NCBI GenBank assembly: GCA_946885425.1 | Contig: CAMPGJ010000070.1 | Span: 1-5,995, forward strand | DNA from: an uncultured bacterium | GTDB taxonomy: Bacteria; Patescibacteria; Microgenomatia; Levybacterales; UBA12049 | Direction of reading: 5' to 3' | DNA: 5,995 bases | Part shown: positions 1 through 4,776 of the stretch, one piece after another | How the letters are laid out: the number at the start of each line of letters is the position of its first letter | Numbering within the stretch: position 1 is the stretch's first letter | The notes under the pieces: generated by a model | The model's database searches: none | What the model was told of the DNA's origin: nothing | Seen by the model: only the letters and a program-made list of their open reading frames with translations | Position numbers and translations under genes: made by a program

Positions 1-184
1 TGTTCGGCGCCTGGAGGAAGACAATCTGTGATTTAGCGCCTTTTAATCCTACTACTTTGTCCAATAATTCACTTTGCTCCTCGGCCTCGCCTTGAACCGT
101 AAACCCAAAGTCCAAGAAGAATGCTTTCGCCTGTTCTAAGTCATCTACCACTACGCCGATATGATCAATCCGTTGAATTTTCAT
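1..184 (-). CDS. VOC family (glyoxalase/bleomycin-resistance-like) protein, 3' part missing
   Basis: The gene reads leftward from an ATG whose A is base 184 and leaves the window with 61 codons visible. The N-terminus MKIQRIDHIGVVVDDLEQAK is a typical first beta-strand and helix of a vicinal-oxygen-chelate domain. His8, in the H-x-G-x-x-V-x-D pattern, is the expected first metal ligand, and FFLDFGFTV (residues 22-30) follows as usual. The family includes glyoxalases, dioxygenases and antibiotic-binding proteins, and the substrate cannot be read from this half-domain. It starts 4 bases after the stop of the DUF2200 gene, and a Shine-Dalgarno-like AAGGAAA overlaps that gene's end, so the two are very probably cotranscribed and translationally coupled. 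Family confidence is high; the precise function is unknown. Confidence 0.88.
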   Translation of the reverse strand, partial: MKIQRIDHIGVVVDDLEQAKAFFLDFGFTVQGEAEEQSELLDKVVGLKGAKSQIVFLQAPN

Positions 185-188
185 AGTA

Positions 189-542
189 TTATTTCCTTAA
201 AATCTTTTCCATCGTTTTGCCCTTTGCTAGCTCATCGATTAATTTATCCAGGTAGCGGATGTTTTGCATGGTTGGTTCTTTAATGTCTTCTACACGAACA
301 CCACAAATTACGCCTTTGATTAACGTCCGAGAGGGATTCAGTTGGGGAGCTTCTTCTAGAAAAGTCTCAATGTCTGTCTGTTTCTTCAGCTGCGATTCGA
401 ACTCTATTTTGCTATATCCGGTTAACCAGCAAATGATCTCATCCACTTCCGCTTTGGTGCGTCCTTTTCTTTCTGCCTTAGCTATATAAAGGGGATAGAC
501 CCTTGCAAAGCTCATTGTATATATTCGATGTTTTGTCTCCAT
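189..542 (-). CDS. DUF2200 family protein
   Basis: This is a complete 117-residue protein with the full-length pattern of the DUF2200 family: [20 protein letters not shown] (residues 5-24), then [13 protein letters not shown] (35-43), [10 protein letters not shown] (63-72), [11 protein letters not shown] (77-87), [15 protein letters not shown] (95-109) and a closing MEKILRK. It is a small soluble protein of unknown biochemical role with no signal peptide or membrane segment. The GVICGVRVE and [19 protein letters not shown] blocks are the family hallmarks. Met1 is preferred over Met10 because an extended -10 element ends exactly six bases before the Met1 codon, which suggests a leaderless mRNA; no Shine-Dalgarno is present. 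It heads a minus-strand operon with the VOC gene and is divergent from the DUF2975 module. Confidence 0.9.
   Translation of the reverse strand: METKHRIYTMSFARVYPLYIAKAERKGRTKAEVDEIICWLTGYSKIEFESQLKKQTDIETFLEEAPQLNPSRTLIKGVICGVRVEDIKEPTMQNIRYLDKLIDELAKGKTMEKILRK
192..198 (-). promoter_or_regulatory. Shine-Dalgarno for the VOC gene
   Basis: AAGGAAA on the minus strand lies within the last codons of the DUF2200 gene, about 8-9 bases before the ATG at 184. It supports that start and coupling to the upstream gene. It is one of only three convincing ribosome binding sites in the window, all in front of operon-internal genes. Confidence 0.6.
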
Positions 543-548
543 GCTTTT

Positions 549-557
549 ATTTTAACA
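549..557 (-). promoter_or_regulatory. extended -10 promoter of the DUF2200-VOC operon (leaderless type)
   Basis: On the minus strand the sequence reads TGT-TAAAAT-AAAAGC-ATG: an extended -10 followed by six bases and the start codon. This would put transcription initiation at or next to the A of ATG. A possible -35, TTAACA (minus strand, 574-579), sits 19 bases upstream, which is longer than ideal. Confidence 0.55.
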
Positions 558-579
558 TGAAAATAAAGTGTTATGTTAA
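552..579. promoter_or_regulatory. candidate operator: inverted repeat TTAACAT-N14-ATGTTAA between divergent genes
   Basis: Perfect 7-base arms (552-558 and 573-579) lie over the promoter of the DUF2200 operon and upstream of the DUF2975 promoter. The right arm is part of TTATGTTAA followed by TAATGAAT. A closely similar string, TTATGTTAAATAATAAAT, starts at 2411 in front of the SRPBCC gene, so a common DNA-binding protein is possible. In AT-rich DNA such matches can arise by chance, so confidence is low. Confidence 0.25.
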
Positions 580-602
580 TAATGAATAGCGATAATTATA
601 TA

Positions 603-631
603 TTGACAAACGATAAATACATTGATATGAT
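603..631 (+). promoter_or_regulatory. sigma70-type promoter of the DUF2975-HTH-DUF2975 operon
   Basis: A consensus -35 TTGACA (603-608), an exact 17-base spacer and the -10 TATGAT (626-631), which also carries the TGn extension at 623-625. Initiation would fall near base 638, leaving a leader of about 11 bases before the ATG at 649. This is the strongest promoter in the window. Confidence 0.75.
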
Positions 632-648
632 AAGCTTATAAATATACT

Positions 649-1113
649 ATGAAACGAGGTTCAACATTATTCTTGAGGTTTTTTATTCTTCTTATCGCAG
701 TCGTCGTCTTGGTGTTGTGTATTTTTGTGTTGCCTTCAGGAATTAGATCAGACGACACTGGAGATTACCGGCCTATTTTACTAGGGATGTATATTCCAGC
801 GATACCATTTTTCATAGCGCTTTATCATGTAATGAAACTTTTAAATTACATTGATAAGAATAAAATTTTTTCGTCAGTTTCTATAAAAGCATTAAAGATC
901 ATTAAATATTGTGGAATCATAATTAGTGTATTATATACTGCAGGCATGCCTTACATATTTACTGTCGCTGATAGGGATGATGCACCAGGTGTCGTGGCAA
1001 TAGGATTTGTGGTTATTTTTGGGTCACTTGTCGTTGCCACCGTGGCAGCTATCTTTCAGAATCTTTTACAAAATGTTGTGGATATAAAGTCAGAAAATGA
1101 TTTAACGGTCTAG
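649..1113 (+). CDS. DUF2975 domain membrane protein (first copy)
   Basis: A 154-residue inner-membrane protein with four predicted transmembrane segments at about residues 7-28, 42-64, 82-107 and 114-137. The family signature KLLNYIDKNKIFS (63-75), then SIKALKIIKY, lies between segments 2 and 3, and the C-terminus DIKSENDLTV is also characteristic of DUF2975. Such proteins are commonly encoded beside a small Cro/C1-type regulator of the YozG type, as here; their biochemical role is not established, and a sensing or anti-regulator role is inference. The first residues, MKRGST, match those of the second copy at 1368. There is no clear Shine-Dalgarno; the start is set by the conserved MKRGST and the promoter about 17 bases upstream. 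Confidence 0.85.
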   Translation: MKRGSTLFLRFFILLIAVVVLVLCIFVLPSGIRSDDTGDYRPILLGMYIPAIPFFIALYHVMKLLNYIDKNKIFSSVSIKALKIIKYCGIIISVLYTAGMPYIFTVADRDDAPGVVAIGFVVIFGSLVVATVAAIFQNLLQNVVDIKSENDLTV

Positions 1114-1134
1114 CAAGACGTAAGACCTAAATAT

Positions 1135-1371
1135 ATGGGAATAATAATTAATATTGATGTAATGTTAGCAAAAAGAAAGATGAGTGTGACAGAACTTACC
1201 GAAAAAGTTGGTATAACTATGGCCAATCTTTCTATTTTGAAAAATGGTAAGGCGAAGGCTATCCGATTCTCAACACTGGAAGCTATTTGTAAAGCATTGG
1301 ATTGTCAGCCAGGAGATATTCTGGAGTATCTTCCTGCCGGTAGGGAAGGTAAAGAAGGGGAAACTTTATGA
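1135..1371 (+). CDS. small Cro/C1-type (XRE) helix-turn-helix regulator, YozG-like
   Basis: This is a 78-residue single-domain DNA-binding protein. The core INIDVMLAKRKMSVTELTEK leads into the helix-turn-helix (helices about 18-25 and 28-36, with TMANLSILKNGK as recognition helix and turn). FSTLEAICKALDCQPGDILEY (45-65) is the closing part of the fold typical of the YozG group. It has no ligand or protease domain. It lies 21 bases after the first DUF2975 gene, and its TGA overlaps the ATG of the second, so all three probably share one mRNA. Proteins of this type usually regulate their own operon, so the 543-648 intergenic region is the natural place to look for its site. No good Shine-Dalgarno precedes it, so the start rests on family length. 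Confidence 0.9.
   Translation: MGIIINIDVMLAKRKMSVTELTEKVGITMANLSILKNGKAKAIRFSTLEAICKALDCQPGDILEYLPAGREGKEGETL
1355..1360 (+). promoter_or_regulatory. Shine-Dalgarno for the second DUF2975 gene
   Basis: AAGGGG lies inside the end of the HTH gene, 7 bases before the ATG at 1368. Together with the ATGA stop/start overlap it indicates translational coupling of regulator and membrane partner. Confidence 0.7.
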
Positions 1372-1883
1372 AAAGGGGATCAACCCCGATTAAATCGGGG
1401 TCAACAATCTTCGCAAAAGCAGTTGTCTATCTAGTTGGGGTAGCAGCATTGGCAGTATGTTTCATTTTATTACCTGAGCTTGTACGGGAAGAATCGGTAG
1501 GAAAACCAACTAATCTCTTACTGACGTATACTTTTTTAGGAGGTGCGTATGTGTTGTCCACCCCATTTTTTGTGGCTTTGTATCAGGCTCTCAAATTCTT
1601 AACCTACATAGATAAAAATAAAGCTTTTTCAAACAAATCCATTAAGGCGCTACGGAATATAAAAATTTGTGCAACTATATTTAGTGTTTTAGTTGTCGTA
1701 GCGTTAGTAGTAGGAATCAGTGTGGCAAAGAATATGGATCCAAACGAAGACGTAACAGGTTTTGTTACATTAGGATTCGTATTTACTTTTATTTCGAGTG
1801 TAATTGCTGTTTTTGTTGCTGTGATACAAAAGTTGTTAACAGACGCCGTACACATGAAGTCAGAAAATGATTTAATAATATAA
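1368..1883 (+). CDS. DUF2975 domain membrane protein (second copy)
   Basis: A 171-residue paralogue of the protein encoded at 649, again with four predicted membrane segments (about 14-36, 51-75, 97-120 and 130-155), the FLTYIDKNKAFSNKSIKALR signature (77-96) and the C-terminus HMKSENDLII. The two copies are clearly diverged; an 18-base identical stretch (1087-1104 and 1857-1874) simply encodes the shared KSENDL tail. The N-terminus is odd. MKRGST is followed by PIKSGST before the first membrane segment, so the GST tripeptide occurs twice, and the extra codons contain a perfect palindrome at 1383-1401. The start is certain because of the ATGA overlap with the regulator and the AAGGGG ribosome binding site. 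As in other YozG/DUF2975 pairs, regulator and membrane protein are likely functional partners; the mechanism is unknown. Confidence 0.87.
   Translation: MKRGSTPIKSGSTIFAKAVVYLVGVAALAVCFILLPELVREESVGKPTNLLLTYTFLGGAYVLSTPFFVALYQALKFLTYIDKNKAFSNKSIKALRNIKICATIFSVLVVVALVVGISVAKNMDPNEDVTGFVTLGFVFTFISSVIAVFVAVIQKLLTDAVHMKSENDLII
1375..1405 (+). repeat. palindrome with flanking direct repeat inside the start of the second DUF2975 gene
   Basis: ACCCCGATT-A-AATCGGGGT (1383-1401) is a perfect inverted repeat, forming an 8-base-pair stem with a TAA loop. It is flanked by near-identical GGATCAAC (1377-1384) and GGGTCAAC (1398-1405), encoding the duplicated GST. A second hairpin, GGGG-ATCAA-CCCC (1375-1378 with 1384-1387), uses the same CCCC and excludes the first. 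It is read in frame without a stop. It could be a tiny palindromic insertion with a target duplication, or an mRNA structure affecting early elongation. Confidence 0.6.
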
Positions 1884-1889
1884 TTTTTT

Positions 1890-1898
1890 TGATACAAT
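1890..1898 (+). promoter_or_regulatory. extended -10 promoter of the GNAT gene (leaderless type)
   Basis: TGA-TACAAT-TTATAG-ATG: an extended -10 with six bases to the start codon, in the 21-base gap after the second DUF2975 gene. There is no recognisable -35 and no Shine-Dalgarno. Confidence 0.5.
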
Positions 1899-1904
1899 TT
1901 ATAG

Positions 1905-2375
1905 ATGGGCATTCAAATTATCCCGCTGTTAGAAAAGTGGTATCCACAAACTATTGAGATGATCCAGCGAACTATTCAGGTTTCTCAAAAAAATATATAC
2001 CCTCCTGGTTTGATTGAAAAATTTTGTCACAAGTACGATCTTGAGAAATTTAAAGTTAAAGTGCAAGAAATTGAGTATTTTATTGCGATTGACAGCTCGT
2101 TGCAAAAAGTAATAGGGATTATCGGTTTAAAAGAAAATGAACTAAGGACCTTTTTTGTTGATCCGGAATATCAAGGAAAAGGAGTGGGTAGATTGCTTTA
2201 CAATATGCTTGAACAACTGGCTAGAGAAAGACAGATTAAGAAATTATTTTTATATGGTGGCTCTATCGGAGAACCAGCATATCTCAAATTTGGGTTTAAA
2301 AAAATAAAAAAAGTAGAGAAAGAAACTGAAGGAATACACTATACAGACACATATATGGAAAAAGAATTGGAATAA
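1905..2375 (+). CDS. GNAT family N-acetyltransferase
   Basis: A 156-residue single GNAT domain that would transfer an acetyl group from acetyl-CoA to an amine. Strand 4 and the acetyl-CoA pyrophosphate-binding motif A are clear: LRTFFVDPEYQGKGVGRLLYNML (residues 80-102), with the Q-G-K-G-V-G loop at 90-95. The later KKLFLYGG and AYLKFGFKKI (about 125-134) match the family's C-terminal strands, where the G-F pair is standard. IEYFIAIDSSLQKVIGIIGL (56-75) forms the preceding beta hairpin. The acceptor cannot be predicted; small molecules, peptides or proteins are all possible. It lies 21 bases after the DUF2975 module but has its own promoter-like element, so it may be transcribed alone. There is no membrane segment or signal peptide. 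Confidence 0.9.
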   Translation: MGIQIIPLLEKWYPQTIEMIQRTIQVSQKNIYPPGLIEKFCHKYDLEKFKVKVQEIEYFIAIDSSLQKVIGIIGLKENELRTFFVDPEYQGKGVGRLLYNMLEQLARERQIKKLFLYGGSIGEPAYLKFGFKKIKKVEKETEGIHYTDTYMEKELE

Positions 2376-2407
2376 AGATTGTTTGCTCCAAAGAAAACTT
2401 GTATTTT

Positions 2408-2438
2408 ATCTTATGTTAAATAATAAATAACATATGAT
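2408..2438. promoter_or_regulatory. imperfect palindrome (candidate operator) over the SRPBCC promoter
   Basis: TATGTTA (2412-2418) and TAACATA (2428-2434) are perfect arms around a 9-base centre; allowing one mismatch, the symmetry extends to ATC...GAT (2408-2438). It spans the position of the -35 and reaches the -10, where a repressor would block transcription. The left half resembles 571-587 in front of the DUF2200/DUF2975 genes. The short AT-rich arms keep confidence low. Confidence 0.35.
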
Positions 2439-2443
2439 AAAAT
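2435..2443 (+). promoter_or_regulatory. extended -10 promoter of the SRPBCC gene
   Basis: TGA-TAAAAT followed by ten bases and the ATG at 2454, predicting a leader of about four bases. An overlapping TATGAT (2433-2438) is an alternative hexamer. There is no clear -35. Confidence 0.45.
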
Positions 2444-2453
2444 TGGATTAATT

Positions 2454-2885
2454 ATGAAAACAAATGCAATTACAGTAGAAACTATCGTCAAAGCTCCTAT
2501 TGCGAAAGTCTGGGAATATTGGACTGAACCTGAGCATATTATACATTGGGCGTTCGCTTCGGATGACTGGGAAGCACCAGCAGCAGAAAATGATTTGCGT
2601 GTAGGTGGAAGATTCAAAACAACTATGGCCGCCAAAGATAAAAGTGCCAGTTTTGACTTAGCTGGAACCTATACAGACGTTAAGGAGCATGAACTCATAG
2701 AATATGACATGGATGATCTAGAAGGACAGGGTATAAGACATGTAAAGGTAGAATTTGTAGAGTTACCCGAAGGTGTGAAGGTAACAGTAACGTTTGATCC
2801 AGAAAATATAAATCCTGAGGAGATGCAGAGAAGTGGTTGGCAAGCAATTTCTGATAACTTCAAAAAATACGTTGAAAATAGTTGA
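2454..2885 (+). CDS. SRPBCC family protein (AHSA1-like, START-type fold)
   Basis: A complete 143-residue protein of the AHSA1 branch of the SRPBCC superfamily, which folds as a helix-grip with a hydrophobic ligand cavity. Typical landmarks in order: the first strand and VKAPIAKVWEYWTEPEHIIHW (residues 12-32), DDWEAP (37-42), ENDLRVGGRF (45-54), GTYTDVKEHELIEYDMDD (71-88), VKVTVTFD (108-115) and the closing helix SGWQAISDNFKKYVE (127-141). These proteins bind small hydrophobic ligands; bacterial members often have no assigned ligand, and none can be read here. It is a soluble cytoplasmic protein. It ends in tandem stops, TGA then TAA. Its promoter is overlaid by a palindrome. There is no functional link to the neighbours beyond being another small accessory protein. 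Confidence 0.9.
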   Translation: MKTNAITVETIVKAPIAKVWEYWTEPEHIIHWAFASDDWEAPAAENDLRVGGRFKTTMAAKDKSASFDLAGTYTDVKEHELIEYDMDDLEGQGIRHVKVEFVELPEGVKVTVTFDPENINPEEMQRSGWQAISDNFKKYVENS

Positions 2886-2902
2886 TAATGCTCATTTTGC
2901 GA

Positions 2903-3013
2903 CGTCATTCTGGAAAGCAACGACTTTCAGCGCCGCTACTGTGTAGCAAGTGCCCTTGGGGTAAATCTCTTACCGCAGTAACGAGAGAGATCCTGGACAC
3001 GGCCAGGATGACG
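2903..3013. repeat. GC-rich intergenic inverted-repeat element (111 bp), possible REP/MITE-like or structured RNA
   Basis: CGTCATTCTGG (2903-2913) pairs with CCAGGATGACG (3003-3013), 11 pairs with one G-T wobble, and so bounds the element. Inside are GCTAC-TGT-GTAGC (2935-2947), CAAG-TGCC-CTTG (2947-2958), GGTAA-ATCTC-TTACC (2960-2974) and ATCCTGG-ACACGG-CCAGGAT (2990-3009); the last competes with the outer stem for the same right arm. TACTG (2937-2941) and CAGTA (2976-2980) offer another long-range pairing. By my count 60 of 111 bases are G or C, well above the AT-rich flanks. No convincing gene lies within it. This is the pattern of a non-autonomous palindromic repeat or a folded RNA; it fills most of the 151-base gap between the SRPBCC and reductase-like genes. 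Confidence 0.6.
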
Positions 3014-3018
3014 ATAAT
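3013..3018 (+). promoter_or_regulatory. weak -10 candidate for the reductase-like gene
   Basis: GATAAT begins at the last base of the inverted-repeat element, 18 bases before the ATG at 3037. There is no good -35 and the TG lies one base off the extended -10 position. This gene lacks the clear promoter seen for the other unit heads, so transcription may start inside or upstream of the repeat. Confidence 0.2.
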
Positions 3019-3036
3019 TAAGTTGAGAATAAATAT

Positions 3037-3630
3037 ATGAGAAAAATTATTGTACTCGAATTCATTACAATTGATGGTGTCATGCAGGCTCCTGGCGGAC
3101 AGGAAGAAGATACTTCTGACGGTTTCAAATATGGCGGGTGGACTGTGCCTTATTTTGATGAAGTGTCTGGACAAGAAATGGAAAAGCAAATGAAAGAGAC
3201 ATATGGCTTGCTCCTTGGACGCAAAACGTATGACATCTGGGAAGGATATTGGCCAAAACATACAGAAGCATGGCCCCAGGTAAATAAAGTTCCAAAATAT
3301 GTTGTCTCAAAAACATTAAAAGACCCAACATGGGAAAATACTGTCGTGCTAAATGATATCGATGAATTGAAAAAGCTAAAGAACTCAGACGGGCCAGATC
3401 TACAAGTGTATGGAAGCGGTAATCTGGTTCAAACGTTACTGAAGCATGATTTGGTAGATGAGCTTTGGCTCAAAATTTTTCCTGTCACATTAGGTCATGG
3501 AAAAAAACTTTTTGCGCAGGGTACTATCCCTGCTGCCTTTACCCTTACAGAATCTAAAACCTCTCCAAGTGGTGTCATTTTTGCCAACTTCAAACGCGCA
3601 GGTGAAGTAAAAACAGGATCATTTGATTAG
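3037..3630 (+). CDS. dihydrofolate reductase family protein (RibD C-terminal-like)
   Basis: A 197-residue protein of the RibD-C/dihydrofolate reductase-like superfamily, NAD(P)H-dependent reductases of pteridine-type or unknown substrates. Visible landmarks: KIIVLEFITIDGVMQAPGG (3-21) with the strand-1 x-D-G motif, the LLLGRKTYDIWEGYWP nucleotide-binding region (58-73), KYVVSKTL (87-94), the glycine motif LQVYGSGNLVQTLL (122-135), then DELWLKIFPVTLGHGKKLF (141-159). This resembles the YwjB/YyaP type of orphan protein rather than FolA, so a housekeeping dihydrofolate reductase is unlikely. It starts 23 bases after the inverted-repeat element, with no Shine-Dalgarno. Its last 12 bases overlap the convergent immunity-like gene, leaving no room for a conventional terminator between them. 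Confidence 0.88.
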   Translation: MRKIIVLEFITIDGVMQAPGGQEEDTSDGFKYGGWTVPYFDEVSGQEMEKQMKETYGLLLGRKTYDIWEGYWPKHTEAWPQVNKVPKYVVSKTLKDPTWENTVVLNDIDELKKLKNSDGPDLQVYGSGNLVQTLLKHDLVDELWLKIFPVTLGHGKKLFAQGTIPAAFTLTESKTSPSGVIFANFKRAGEVKTGSFD

Positions 3631-4095
3631 GCTGTCTTTCCTCAAGTTAAGTAAGTGTTCATACTGCCAATTACGTTCTTTTATTACTGCTGTATCAGCA
3701 TTATTATCTTCAGAAGCTCTATGGATGGCTTGTTGCGCATAAATTGCAGGACCATATGCATGACTTGGGACATGCGCGGTTGCCACTGCTTGGCCAGCTG
3801 CGCGGGCAGCAGAGCGAGCTGCATTATCTTCTCCTACATCGCGGGCAGCAGCATGAGAGTCAAGTGAGGCCTTGCGGATAACTTTCATGGAAAATACTCC
3901 GGTTTGTATCCATTCTTGAAGCGTCTGAATAGCTTTTCGCGGACGGGAATCTTCCGGATATTTTTCCTCAAAGTACGGCATGACACGCTCCGCGCAATCA
4001 ATTGCCCAGATAGCCAATGTTTTTTGGTCAGTTTTACTTACAAGCTCCACCAACTCTTCGTCTTTATGAGCAATAGAAAATTTCGATTTTTTCAT
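3619..4095 (-). CDS. putative immunity protein (Imm-5-like, alanine-rich helical)
   Basis: A 158-residue protein that I recognise as the family annotated putative immunity protein (Imm-5-like). Key stretches are KTLAIWAIDCAERVMPYFEEKYPED (25-49), RPRKAIQTLQEWIQTGVF (51-68), the alanine-rich helical core AAARDVGEDNAARSAARAAGQAVATAHVPSHA (82-113), then YAQQAIHRA (119-127) and KERNWQYEHLLNL (139-151). It looks wholly alpha-helical and soluble. Despite the name, no toxin or polymorphic-toxin gene is near, so immunity is only a family label here. The start at 4095 is chosen over an in-frame ATG at 4155 because GGAGG lies just upstream and the extra residues would come from inside ung. It follows ung by 8 bases and is very probably cotranscribed with it. 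Confidence 0.78.
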   Translation of the reverse strand: MKKSKFSIAHKDEELVELVSKTDQKTLAIWAIDCAERVMPYFEEKYPEDSRPRKAIQTLQEWIQTGVFSMKVIRKASLDSHAAARDVGEDNAARSAARAAGQAVATAHVPSHAYGPAIYAQQAIHRASEDNNADTAVIKERNWQYEHLLNLRKDSLIK

Positions 4096-4103
4096 AGTAT
4101 TAT

Positions 4104-4766
4104 TTACCTCCAATCGATTGCTGTCATGCCGTGCTTTTCCAGGTACTGATTGCATTTGCTGAAGTGATGGTTTCCAAAAAATTTGGTTGCGGAGTACGGA
4201 GAAGGATGGGCGGAGGTTAGGACCAGATTTTTATCTCTGTTGATTACTTCACCCTTTGCCTGTGCATATCTTCCCCATAAGAGATAGACAATATGAGAAC
4301 GGTTATTGAGAGACTCAATGACTGCATCAGTAAACTGCTCCCAGCCTATGCCGCTGTGAGAGGCAGGCTTATTTGCCAGAACCGTTAGCACACTATTGAG
4401 CATGAGCACGCCCTGACTAGCCCAACGAGACAAGTCTCCTGAAGCATTTGGAGTGATTCCCAGATCGCCATAAATTTCCTTGTAAATATTTTTTAGTGAA
4501 GGGGGAAGTGTTATCCCATCGTTTACCGAAAAAGAGAGTCCATTGGCTTGACCTGCTCCATGATAGGGGTCTTGTCCCACAATGACTACTTTTACCTTAT
4601 CCAGAGGGCAGAGATCAAAAGCACGGAAAACATTTTTTGCAGGTGGATATACTGTCGTTGTTGTATATTGATCGCGAACACCTTTTGTCAATGATTTCCA
4701 ATATGGCTTGTCAAACTCTGTTTCCAACACTTTTTTCCATGCCGGTTCTATTCTTACAGTACTCAT
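4104..4766 (-). CDS. ung: uracil-DNA glycosylase, family 1
   Basis: This is a complete 220-residue enzyme that removes uracil from DNA as the first step of base-excision repair. The water-activating motif VIVGQDPYHGAGQANGLSFSV (61-81) has catalytic Asp66. GVLMLNSVLTV (119-129), SHSGIGWEQFT (136-146) and VYLLWGRYAQAK (160-171) follow, then the DNA-intercalation loop SAHPSPYSA (185-193) with His187, and FFGNHHFSKCNQYLEKHG (196-213). The length is standard for the family. The notable change is Tyr191, where E. coli Ung has Leu191 in HPSPLS, the residue pushed into the DNA groove. The start MSTVRIEPAWKK fits family N-termini, and an extended -10 lies ten bases upstream. It is the first gene of a two-gene minus-strand operon with the immunity-like gene and is divergent from the amidohydrolase. 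Confidence 0.97.
   Translation of the reverse strand: MSTVRIEPAWKKVLETEFDKPYWKSLTKGVRDQYTTTTVYPPAKNVFRAFDLCPLDKVKVVIVGQDPYHGAGQANGLSFSVNDGITLPPSLKNIYKEIYGDLGITPNASGDLSRWASQGVLMLNSVLTVLANKPASHSGIGWEQFTDAVIESLNNRSHIVYLLWGRYAQAKGEVINRDKNLVLTSAHPSPYSATKFFGNHHFSKCNQYLEKHGMTAIDWR
4107..4111 (-). promoter_or_regulatory. Shine-Dalgarno that sets the start of the immunity-like gene
   Basis: GGAGG on the minus strand, formed by the last two codons of ung (TGG AGG), lies 11 bases before the ATG at 4095. It decides the start against the longer frame and suggests coupling to ung. The spacing is slightly long. Confidence 0.65.
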
Positions 4767-4776
4767 TGATTACATG

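Noticed and set aside
1857..1874. 18 bases identical to 1087-1104, possibly a recombination repeat.
   Set aside because: Both copies encode the conserved KSENDL tail of DUF2975, so shared ancestry explains it.
1871..1890. T-run after the second DUF2975 gene as an intrinsic terminator.
   Set aside because: No GC-containing hairpin precedes the T-run; only AT-rich sequence with weak pairing.
1604..1912. Minus-strand open frame opposite the second DUF2975 gene.
   Set aside because: Threonine/alanine-rich product complementary to membrane-segment codons, with no family features or start signals.
2585..2599. CAGAAAATGATTT in the SRPBCC gene resembles the DUF2975 tail sequence.
   Set aside because: Short match (ENDL in both proteins) within an unrelated domain at its expected position; chance.
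2411..2635. Minus-strand open frame opposite the SRPBCC start.
   Set aside because: It is antisense to a clear SRPBCC gene and runs through its promoter palindrome; no family features.
1369..2885. Recoded UGA (as in Absconditabacteria/Gracilibacteria).
   Set aside because: TGA ends the HTH, SRPBCC and immunity-like genes at the expected family lengths, and no in-frame TGA interrupts conserved domains.
2903..3013. tRNA gene or CRISPR repeat in the GC-rich element.
   Set aside because: No T-loop GTTC motif, anticodon arm or CCA end, and no regularly spaced repeats; the hairpins do not make a cloverleaf.
2905..3261. Minus-strand open frame of 118 codons across the inverted-repeat element and the reductase-like gene.
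   Set aside because: It is antisense to a well-supported gene, has no recognisable domain, and begins inside that gene; an antisense shadow.
3801..3851. Direct repeat CGCGGGCAGCAG at 3801-3812 and 3840-3851.
   Set aside because: It lies within the alanine-rich helical core of the immunity-like protein and reflects repeated Ala-Ala-Arg codons.
4096..4155. An in-frame upstream ATG at 4155 would lengthen the immunity-like protein by 20 residues.
   Set aside because: The extra residues come from ung read in another frame and do not resemble the family N-terminus. GGAGG lies just upstream of the ATG at 4095 and not at 4155.
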